A stretch of DNA of 12,002 nt from assembly GCA_020846375.1 (NCBI GenBank), contig JADLDZ010000105.1, positions 1 to 12,002 on the forward strand. Reading direction: 5' to 3'. This document shows, piece after piece, positions 5,771-12,002 of this stretch. Position 1 is the stretch's first letter, and every line of letters begins with the position of its first letter. Origin of the DNA: Nitrospirales bacterium. Lineage in GTDB: Bacteria > Nitrospirota > Thermodesulfovibrionia > Thermodesulfovibrionales > Dissulfurispiraceae. The translations under genes were made by a program, and so were the position numbers. The notes beneath the pieces are model-generated. The model searched no databases, was not told where the DNA came from, and worked only from the letters and a program-made list of their open reading frames with translations.

Positions 5771-7894
5771 ATGACTACCGTAGAACTTGAGATTAAAGGA
5801 AAGAGGCTCATCATCGAGACGGGACAGATGGCACGGCAGTCGGGCGGCTCCGTGGTAATGAAGTACGGAGACACAGTTGTCCTTGCAACCGCGGTTGCCG
5901 ACAAGAGAGTCAAGGAAGGGCTGGATTTCTTCCCCCTGACCGTCGACTACCAGGAGAAGACCTACTCGGCCGGGAAAATACCGGGGGGATTCTTCAAAAG
6001 GGAAGGAAAACCATCGGAAAAAGAAGTCCTGACATCCCGTCTCATCGACAGGCCTCTCAGGCCCTTATTTCCCAAGGGATTCTATTCGGAAACACAGGTG
6101 ATCGTCTCGGTATTGTCCTATGGAGATGAAAATGTTTCGGATATGCTGGGGGTCATCGGCGCCTCGGCCGCCGTCCACATCTCCGATATTCCCTTCGGCG
6201 GCCCTGTGGCGGCGGTAAGAGTAGGAAGGCGTGAGGGCGCCCTGGTCGTCAATCCCGATCTGTCCGAGAACGATTCGCTGGACCTCAACCTGGTGGTGGC
6301 CGGAACAGCAGATGCGGTCATCATGGTGGAAGGAGGCGGCGCAGAGGTTTCGGAAACCGTACTGCTGGAGGCCATCGACTTCGCCCACCGGGAGATTAAG
6401 AGAATCGTCGGGCTTCAAAACGAGCTGAAGGAAAAGGTGGGCAAGGAGAAGAGGCCCGTCATCCCGGTGGAGGAATCCGCCGAGTTGAAGGCCGAAGTGA
6501 GGGCCTTTGTTGCGGAGAGGATGAAGGAGGCTATCCGGATACCGGGCAAGCTGCGCCGGCAGGAGGCCCTCGACATCGTCCTCGAAGACGCGATAAAGCA
6601 CCTGAATACCCCCGCAAATGCAGAGAAGTTCTTCGGTAATGCGGGAAAGGACCTCACTCGGGACATCGCCAATCTGTTCGATGCGTACGAGAAGGAGATC
6701 GTCAGAAACACGATCCTGCAGGAGGGAGTCCGGTCGGACAACAGGAAGCCCGACGAGATACGTCCGATCTCCTGCCACATGGGGTTCCTGCCCCGGGCAC
6801 ACGGCTCCGCGCTCTTCATCAGGGGCGAGACGCAGGCACTTGTGGCATCCACCCTCGGCACCTCCGACGATGAACAGAAAATAGATTCCCTCGAAGGGGA
6901 AATGTATAAAACTTTTATGCTCCATTACAACTTTCCGCCCTTCAGCGTGGGCGAAGTAAAACCCCTGCGCTCGCCGGGCAGGAGGGAGATCGGCCACGGC
7001 GCCCTTGCTGAGCGGGCGCTGAAATACGTGCTCCCCTCCAAAGAAGTGTTCCCTTATACCATCCGCATCGTTTCCGACATCCTCGAATCCAACGGCTCCT
7101 CGTCCATGGCGACGGTATGCGGCGCCACCCTCTCCCTTATGGATGCAGGCGTCCCCATCTCCGCACCTGTTGCGGGGATCGCCATGGGCCTCATCAAGGA
7201 GGGAGACCAGGTGGTCGTCCTTACCGATATCCTCGGACTTGAGGACCACCTCGGCGACATGGACTTCAAGGTGGCGGGCACCGAGAACGGCATCACCGCC
7301 TTCCAGATGGACGTGAAAATCGGCGGGGTAAGCCGTGAGATCATGCAGAACGCCCTTGAGCAGGCCCGCAAGGGAAGGCTCCACATCCTGGGCAGGATGC
7401 AGGAGGCGATGCCTTCGCCCCGGGCAAGCCTATCGCCCCATGCACCGCGCATCTACACCTTGAAGATCAAGCAGGACAAGATCAGGGACGTCATCGGCAC
7501 CGGTGGAAAGGTCATCCGGGGCATTATCGAACAGACCGGCGTCAAGATCAACATCGACGATTCCGGTACCGTCAATATCGCCTCCTCCGACGAGGCGTCG
7601 GCACAAAAGGCGATCGAGATCATCAACGGCATCATCGCGGAAGCCGAGCTGAACAAGATCTACAAGGGCAAAGTCGTGCGCATCGCCGACTTCGGTGCCT
7701 TTGTAGAGATTCTCCCCGGCGTTGACGGTCTCCTGCATATCTCCCAGATCTCCGAAAAGAGGGTGGCGAAGGTCACCGACGAGCTGAATGTGGGGGACGA
7801 GGTGCTGGTGAAGGTCATCGAGGTCGACAACCAGGGGCGTGTCCGGCTCAGCAGGAAAGAAGCGATGCGGGAGCAGGGCAGGCAGCAGGAATAA
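5771..7894 (+). CDS. pnp: Polyribonucleotide nucleotidyltransferase (PNPase)
   Basis: Phosphorolytic 3'-5' exoribonuclease of mRNA decay that can also add tails; it forms a cytoplasmic homotrimer and often joins the degradosome. At 707 residues the length is normal. Domains in order are the first RNase PH-like core (about 10-145, with FFKREGKPSEKEVLTSRLIDRPLRPLF), an all-helical linker (about 235-310), the catalytic second RNase PH-like core (about 315-550, with the acidic GLEDHLGDMDFKVAGT near 488-504), a KH domain with its GxxG loop as GTGGK (near 575-580), and a C-terminal S1 domain (about 625-690, GKVVRIADFGAFVEILPGV). Start: ATG at 5771. An in-frame TTG at 5768 would add one residue and sits slightly closer to the AGGAG at 5750-5754. 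Both spacings (13 or 16 bases) are long. The spacer hairpin upstream could support autoregulation. Confidence 0.98.
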   Translation: MTTVELEIKGKRLIIETGQMARQSGGSVVMKYGDTVVLATAVADKRVKEGLDFFPLTVDYQEKTYSAGKIPGGFFKREGKPSEKEVLTSRLIDRPLRPLFPKGFYSETQVIVSVLSYGDENVSDMLGVIGASAAVHISDIPFGGPVAAVRVGRREGALVVNPDLSENDSLDLNLVVAGTADAVIMVEGGGAEVSETVLLEAIDFAHREIKRIVGLQNELKEKVGKEKRPVIPVEESAELKAEVRAFVAERMKEAIRIPGKLRRQEALDIVLEDAIKHLNTPANAEKFFGNAGKDLTRDIANLFDAYEKEIVRNTILQEGVRSDNRKPDEIRPISCHMGFLPRAHGSALFIRGETQALVASTLGTSDDEQKIDSLEGEMYKTFMLHYNFPPFSVGEVKPLRSPGRREIGHGALAERALKYVLPSKEVFPYTIRIVSDILESNGSSSMATVCGATLSLMDAGVPISAPVAGIAMGLIKEGDQVVVLTDILGLEDHLGDMDFKVAGTENGITAFQMDVKIGGVSREIMQNALEQARKGRLHILGRMQEAMPSPRASLSPHAPRIYTLKIKQDKIRDVIGTGGKVIRGIIEQTGVKINIDDSGTVNIASSDEASAQKAIEIINGIIAEAELNKIYKGKVVRIADFGAFVEILPGVDGLLHISQISEKRVAKVTDELNVGDEVLVKVIEVDNQGRVRLSRKEAMREQGRQQE

Positions 7895-7897
7895 AAC

Positions 7898-7977
7898 CAG
7901 GGACAGCTCCCTGTATACATCCGCAAAGAGAAAAGGGCACGGGCTGCGCACCCGCACAGGGCTTGCAGCCGGTGCCC
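7898..7977 (+). other. Two hairpins between pnp and the M16 peptidase gene
   Basis: Just after the pnp stop, CAGGGA (7898-7903) pairs with TCCCTG (7908-7913) around a four-base loop. Downstream, GGGCAC (7935-7940) plus GGCTGC (7942-7947) pairs with GCAGCC (7965-7970) plus GTGCCC (7972-7977), a 12-pair GC-rich stem interrupted by one G/G mismatch. Neither is followed by a T-run. They may protect the pnp 3' end, act as a partial transcription stop, or modulate translation of the next gene, which lacks a clear ribosome site. Confidence 0.45.
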
Positions 7978-7997
7978 GATCCCGGAAAACCTGATCT

Positions 7998-9293
7998 ATG
8001 TTCACCAAGCGACATCTCGATAACGGCATCCCTGTGGTCATGGAGCAACTGAAGAACTTCCGCTCCGTGATCCTGGGCATATGGGTAAAGGTGGGTGCCC
8101 GCAACGAGGCTCCCGGGCAGAACGGCATCTCCCATTTCCTCGAGCACATGTTCTTCAAGGGCACCCGGAAGCGCTCCGCCACCGATATCGCGATCATTAT
8201 CGATTCCCTGGGCGGAGACCTCAACGCCTTCACTTCCCGCGAAAACACCGCGTTCTATGTGAAAGTGCTTGACGAGTACATCGAGAAGGGCATCGAGCTC
8301 CTCACGGACATCTTCATGCATTCCACCTTCCCGGCAGAGGAAGTGGAGAAGGAAAAGGGGGTGATCAGGGAGGAGATCAAGCTCGTCGAAGACACTCCCG
8401 ACGACTACATCCATGACCTGTTCAGCAGGACGGTCTGGGGGGATACGGGGCTCGGACAGTCGGTGCTGGGAGGACAGGAGACCGTCAAGTCTTTTACCCG
8501 CGACGACCTCGTGAGTCATATCAGAAAGTATTACGGCACCTCCGATACCGTCATCGCCTGCGCCGGGAACTTCGACCCCGACACCGTACTGCACCACCTG
8601 AACCACCATCTCGGCTCCCTCAGAAGGGGCTCGGAACCCGAAATCTTCTCGCCCCCCTGCTTCCGCCAGAGGATCGACATCCTGCCCAAGGACCTTTCGG
8701 AGACCCACATCTGCCTCGGGGTCGAGGGAGTCTCCCATCCGAGCAGAGACCGGTATACGGTGGCCCTCCTGAACTCCATCCTCGGATCGAGCGTCAGCTC
8801 CCGCCTCTTCCAGGAGATACGGGAGAAGAAAGGCTATGCGTACTCCATCTATTCCTTTGTCTCCTCCTATATCGATACGGGCTTCCTGGCCGTCTATGCC
8901 GGAACCGGGAAGAAGAAAGCGGTGGCCGTTACCGAGATGATCATCAGGGAGATGCAGAACCTCCACGCCACCGTCACCGACGAGGAACTGCGGAGGGCAA
9001 AGGACCAGATGAAGGGCAATATCGTGCTGGGCCTGGAATCGACCAGCAACCGGATGCAGAGCATCGCCCGCCAGGAGATCTATTACGGCAGGCATTTCTC
9101 CCTGAATGAGATCATGAAGGAGATCGAAGCCGTATCCATGCAGCATCTGAAGGAGCTGATCCATCGCCTGGTGAACCAGGGGAAGATGAGCATGACCGTC
9201 CTCGGACCGGTGAGAGAAGAGGATTTCAAAGGACTCATTGACGAACCACGCGTCGTTCCCCCCATGAAGCAGTCCGCTGCAGGCGGTCATTAG
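7998..9293 (+). CDS. M16 family zinc metallopeptidase (processing-protease type)
   Basis: Predicted zinc endopeptidase related to mitochondrial processing peptidase beta and Bacillus YmxG/MlpA. The inverted zinc motif HFLEH is at residues 46-50, with the third ligand 76 residues on at Glu126 (EEIKLVEDTPDD). The non-catalytic second half has the Arg/Tyr substrate-contact region SSRLFQEIREKKGYAYSIYS near 267-286. At 431 residues it is the usual bacterial size. No signal peptide or membrane segment is visible, so it is probably cytoplasmic. The start at 7998 (MFTKRHLDNGIPVV) matches the typical family N-terminus, though no good Shine-Dalgarno is present. It follows pnp after 103 bases, an order common in many bacteria, and is probably cotranscribed. 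The substrate is unknown. No clear terminator is seen in the 93 bases before the convergent antiporter gene. Confidence 0.95.
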   Translation: MFTKRHLDNGIPVVMEQLKNFRSVILGIWVKVGARNEAPGQNGISHFLEHMFFKGTRKRSATDIAIIIDSLGGDLNAFTSRENTAFYVKVLDEYIEKGIELLTDIFMHSTFPAEEVEKEKGVIREEIKLVEDTPDDYIHDLFSRTVWGDTGLGQSVLGGQETVKSFTRDDLVSHIRKYYGTSDTVIACAGNFDPDTVLHHLNHHLGSLRRGSEPEIFSPPCFRQRIDILPKDLSETHICLGVEGVSHPSRDRYTVALLNSILGSSVSSRLFQEIREKKGYAYSIYSFVSSYIDTGFLAVYAGTGKKKAVAVTEMIIREMQNLHATVTDEELRRAKDQMKGNIVLGLESTSNRMQSIARQEIYYGRHFSLNEIMKEIEAVSMQHLKELIHRLVNQGKMSMTVLGPVREEDFKGLIDEPRVVPPMKQSAAGGH

Positions 9294-9386
9294 AGGGCGT
9301 ACGGGCTCAAAGAACGCTCCCGCAGGCCAGTTCGATGTGTAAAACCGATAAAGAGTGAAATACATCGAGACAATGCGGAAACCATG

Positions 9387-11408
9387 CTATTCCGACACGG
9401 CAGCGGAGCCGCTTTCATCAGGCACGGCCAGAAGCTTCTCGGCAGCTTCGATTTGCCCTTGGCTGCCGATCAGACCGATTCGATCATCGGCTTCGAGAGC
9501 TGTCATCGATTCCGGATTCACCAGCAATTCCCGGTTGCGCATTATCGCCACGACCGATGCACCTGTCTTGGAGCGCAGGAATGCTTCGCCCAACGTCCGA
9601 CCTACAAGAGGGTTTTTCATGGGGAGGCGCACCCACGCGATTTCAATACTGTTGACAGCATTCAGGAGTTCATGTAATAACCGATGCTCTTTTTTGGTAT
9701 TGATCTGAAAATTATAATGATTGTGACGCACCGCATCGGCATAGTGGTAAACTTCCCGCAACGGAAAGCCCAACTGCAGAAACGTATGCCTGATTATTTC
9801 CAGTCCTCCTTCCAATTCCGGGTGGATAACGTGCTGAGCGCCAAGTTGCGCGAGTCGTTGCATGCCTTCTTCTGTCATGGCACGGACGATGATGGGCAGT
9901 TCGGGCGCCATTTGACGCGCTGCAATAACGCTCAATTCACCGGCGACTTCATCCGCTACCGTGACGACGAGGGCGCGGGCACGGTCCAAACCCGCATGCA
10001 CCAGCACTTCGGAATTGGCTGCATCGCCAAACAGACTGGGCACATCCTGTCTCCCCAGTTCTTCGATTCTCTCGACATTCGCTTCGACCACCAGATGCGG
10101 TATCGCCATCTGTCGCAAAATCGTGACGATATGATGCCCGACACGACCGAAGCCGATAATGACCACATGGTTAGTGATTGATTCCGCAAGCGGAACGGGT
10201 GCCGGACCGTGCCGATCCAGTAATTGCCACAATGCGGGGAAACGCTGCAGCCACCTTTCAGCCGGACCCATCAGGCGAAACATCGCCGGATTCAGAGTAA
10301 TAGACAGCAGTGCGCCTGCCAGTATCAGGGAATACTGATCCTGGGTGAGCAAACCGAGCGCCACCCCTGCCTGGCATAGTATGAAGGAGAACTCGCCGAT
10401 CTGGCTCAAGCCGGCGGAAACCGCCAATGCCGTACGGGCCGGCCAGGGAAAAAGAAAACCCAGCATCATGGTCACGGCCGGTTTGCCAACCAGAATCAAG
10501 CCGGTTAACGCCAGGACAGCTCCGGCGTTGTCGAGCAGATAGCCCGGATTCACCAGCATGCCTATTGAGACAAAGAACAGAACGGCAAATGCCTCACGGA
10601 AAGGCAGGATATCCGCCCCGACTTGATGACTGAGCGACGATTCGCCGACGACGATACCCGCCATAAAAGCGCCTAAAGCGAGCGAGATGCCGAAAAGTTC
10701 CGCCGCTCCGAGCGCCGTGCCGAGAGCAATCGCCAGTATAGCCAGAACAAACAGCTCACGGGATCGAGTATGGGCGATCCTGAGCAGCAACCAGGGGATC
10801 AGCTTCTGGCCGACGAACAACAGAAGCACTACGAACAAAGCCGCTTTCATCAGGGTCACGCCAAGATTCTTCCAGTCGAACACGTCAGTGGAGTGTGCCA
10901 GGGCCGGCATCAAAATCAAGATCAACACCGTTGCCAGATCTTCCAGGATCAACCAGCCGACCGCTGCCTGGCCGTGGGGCGTGTTCAGCAAGCCATTGTC
11001 CATCAGACCGCGAAGCAGGACTACCGTGCTGGCGATGGAAATCGCCAGGCCCAGAATCAAACCGCTTGCTGACGACCAGCCCCATACCTGGCTGAGGCCA
11101 AAGCCCATCAGTGTGGTAAGCGCCATCTGGCCCAGGGCACCGGGAATCGCAATGCTCCGCACCTTCCAGAGGTCACTGAGAGAGAAATGCAAGCCGACAC
11201 CGAACATAAGGAAGATCACCCCTAATTCGGCCAACTGGCTGAGCGTCTCCATATCACCGACAAATCCAGGAGTAAACGGGCCGATTGCAATTCCTGCCAG
11301 CATATAGCCGATAATGGTGGGCAGGCCTACATGGCGGGCGATAAGCCCGCCGATGAAAGCTGCCACCAGTGCCACAGCAATATTGATCAACAATGGCAAT
11401 TCATGCAT
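9387..11408 (-). CDS. KefB/YbaL-type monovalent cation:proton antiporter with RCK domain
   Basis: Inner-membrane CPA2-family transporter predicted to exchange K+ (or Na+) for protons. The 673-residue protein has an N-terminal transmembrane half (about 1-385, roughly 12-13 helices) with the conserved acidic motif WLILEDLATV (152-161). A cytoplasmic TrkA-N/RCK domain follows (about 412-530): the NAD-type GFGRVG is at 419-424 and the acidic residue ending the second strand (VVEAN) at 441-445. A TrkA-C-like domain lies at about 585-660. The layout matches E. coli YbaL more than the glutathione-gated KefB/C, but I do not assign a symbol. The ATG at 11408 has AGGAG 6 bases upstream. Arginine is mostly CGC, CGT or CGG with only a couple of AGG, unlike the AGG-rich sulfate genes, suggesting a different origin. 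It converges on the M16 gene and has no visible partner. Confidence 0.93.
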   Translation of the reverse strand: MHELPLLINIAVALVAAFIGGLIARHVGLPTIIGYMLAGIAIGPFTPGFVGDMETLSQLAELGVIFLMFGVGLHFSLSDLWKVRSIAIPGALGQMALTTLMGFGLSQVWGWSSASGLILGLAISIASTVVLLRGLMDNGLLNTPHGQAAVGWLILEDLATVLILILMPALAHSTDVFDWKNLGVTLMKAALFVVLLLFVGQKLIPWLLLRIAHTRSRELFVLAILAIALGTALGAAELFGISLALGAFMAGIVVGESSLSHQVGADILPFREAFAVLFFVSIGMLVNPGYLLDNAGAVLALTGLILVGKPAVTMMLGFLFPWPARTALAVSAGLSQIGEFSFILCQAGVALGLLTQDQYSLILAGALLSITLNPAMFRLMGPAERWLQRFPALWQLLDRHGPAPVPLAESITNHVVIIGFGRVGHHIVTILRQMAIPHLVVEANVERIEELGRQDVPSLFGDAANSEVLVHAGLDRARALVVTVADEVAGELSVIAARQMAPELPIIVRAMTEEGMQRLAQLGAQHVIHPELEGGLEIIRHTFLQLGFPLREVYHYADAVRHNHYNFQINTKKEHRLLHELLNAVNSIEIAWVRLPMKNPLVGRTLGEAFLRSKTGASVVAIMRNRELLVNPESMTALEADDRIGLIGSQGQIEAAEKLLAVPDESGSAAVSE

Positions 11409-11501
11409 TATCTTCTCCTGCGAAAGACTTTGTAGCCGATCTTCGGCAAAGGCGTGTCAGCCTTCAGGTGGCAGTCATCGACAAGCGAAAACGTTTTTTT
11501 T

Positions 11502-11529
11502 CTTATAATCATCCGACCTGTTTTGGGAA
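11502..11529 (-). promoter_or_regulatory. Candidate promoter for the antiporter gene
   Basis: On the minus strand TTCCCA (11529-11524, 4 of 6 to consensus) lies 16 bases before TATAAG (11507-11502, 5 of 6). Transcription would start near 11494, in or just after an A-tract, giving a leader of about 85 bases that carries the AGGAG ribosome site. Moderate matches only. Confidence 0.35.
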
Positions 11530-11900
11530 ATTCCTGATATACGCTGATAGAAAAACGAAAGAGCAACTGAGATCTTTTCTGTTTACCGGAAATCCCGAGC
11601 TGCCCTGTTTCCAAGAATAGTCTATTGTGCCAGCAGCGCACGGAGAATGTAAAGCACCTCTGTAAACAAATTTTCGTATAGGTATGGAGATCCGTGATCA
11701 GAAGAAGAGCTGGACTCCGGTTTCCACCCGAGTGACGAAAAGAGTGCGTCTCCTGTCCGAAAGCATGCCTTATGTCCGATACGGTTTTCCTCCGTTTTCC
11801 TGATAGTGCCGCCTTACTACCATTGCCCTGACATCTTTCTCCATAAGACGGTAGCAACACTTATCAGTAACTAATGAGGTCATAAGTAAGAACTCACACA
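11530..11900. other. Non-coding stretch upstream of the antiporter gene
   Basis: I see no convincing gene here on either strand. The stretch is more AT-rich than the rest of the window. One segment, 11711-11740 (TGGACTCCGG, then CCCGAGTGACGA), looks like a decayed half-copy of the palindromic repeat at 11901-12000. TGTCCGA occurs twice, at 11754-11760 and 11774-11780, which may be chance. Confidence 0.4.
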
Positions 11901-12000
11901 TGTCATTCCCGCAAGCAAAGCGGAGCCTGTCCCTGCCTGCCAGGGATCGCGGGAATCCTTCTGAAAACAAAGAAAGATTCCGGTCAAGCCGGAATGACAG
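11901..12000. repeat. Dispersed-type palindromic repeat with TGTCATTCC terminal inverted repeats
   Basis: The 100-base element begins with TGTCATTCC (11901-11909) and ends with its reverse complement GGAATGACA (11991-11999). Inside, ATTCCCGC (11905-11912) pairs with GCGGGAAT (11949-11956) to make a first hairpin that contains a smaller TCCCTG/CAGGGA stem. ATTCCGG (11977-11983) pairs with CCGGAAT (11989-11995) around a five-base loop to make a second. This is the general form of the short non-autonomous palindromes found in many copies between genes of Nitrospirota, Deltaproteobacteria and other bacteria. Copy number cannot be judged from one window, and the window edge may hide further bases. 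Confidence 0.7.
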
Positions 12001-12002
12001 AC

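Noticed and set aside
6065..7384. Minus-strand open frame of 439 codons inside pnp
   Set aside because: It is a shadow of pnp; the translated sequence has no family features.
7848..9365. Minus-strand open frame of 505 codons opposite the M16 gene
   Set aside because: It lies antisense to a clear zinc peptidase with intact HxxEH motif; the composition is that of an antisense frame.
9294..9386. Bidirectional terminator between the convergent M16 and antiporter genes
   Set aside because: I found no stable stem with a T-run; GGGCGT/ACGCTC pairing is short and imperfect.
11487..11503. Plus-strand terminator-like GAAAACG plus T-run
   Set aside because: The stem is a short AT-rich self-palindrome with no real loop, and no plus-strand gene lies upstream.
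11408..11860. Minus-strand open frame of 150 codons whose stop overlaps the antiporter ATG
   Set aside because: The TAATG overlap suggested translational coupling, but the protein is rich in Arg, His, Ser and Cys with no recognisable domain. The candidate antiporter promoter also lies inside it.

Overview
The window comes from a bacterium with the cytoplasmic dissimilatory sulfate-reduction genes. Five minus-strand genes, in transcription order rdgB, adk, sat, aprB and aprA, fill positions 1-4971. Sat and AprBA carry the residues expected for dissimilatory enzymes: a Cys/His zinc-type site in Sat, eight cysteines for two [4Fe-4S] clusters in AprB, and a flavoprotein AprA. The lineage looks like a sulfate reducer of the Nitrospirota (Thermodesulfovibrio-like) or the former Deltaproteobacteria. 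This is inferred from remembered AprA/AprB sequence character and could be wrong. The reductive direction is also an assumption, because qmo and dsr genes are not in view and sulfur oxidisers share these enzymes.

Layout. 1-1681 is aprA, cut by the left edge. 1697-2119 is aprB, 2281-3483 is sat, 3532-4182 is adk and 4375-4971 is rdgB. 4972-5383 is a divergent control region with a TATAAT box facing each way, several hairpins, and a folded leader in front of rpsO. 5384-9293 is a plus-strand housekeeping run: rpsO (S15), pnp (PNPase) and an M16 zinc peptidase. A long hairpin lies between rpsO and pnp, and a strong one lies before the peptidase gene. 9387-11408 is a convergent minus-strand KefB/YbaL-type cation:proton antiporter with different arginine codon use from its neighbours. 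11409-12002 has no convincing gene and ends in a palindromic dispersed-type repeat.

How the genes fit together. Sat makes APS and pyrophosphate from ATP and sulfate. AprBA reduces APS to sulfite and AMP. Adenylate kinase converts that AMP plus ATP to two ADP. The sat, aprB and aprA genes therefore sit with the enzyme that removes their adenylate by-product. On the other arm, S15 and PNPase form the classic ribosome/RNA-decay pair, and both non-coding spacers there fold in ways consistent with autoregulation at RNA level.

I found no CRISPR array, tRNA, rRNA, transposase or phage gene. I also did not find a clearly new multi-gene system. The most interesting signals are the RNA structures around rpsO/pnp, the adk-sat-aprBA linkage, and the foreign-looking antiporter next to a palindromic repeat.
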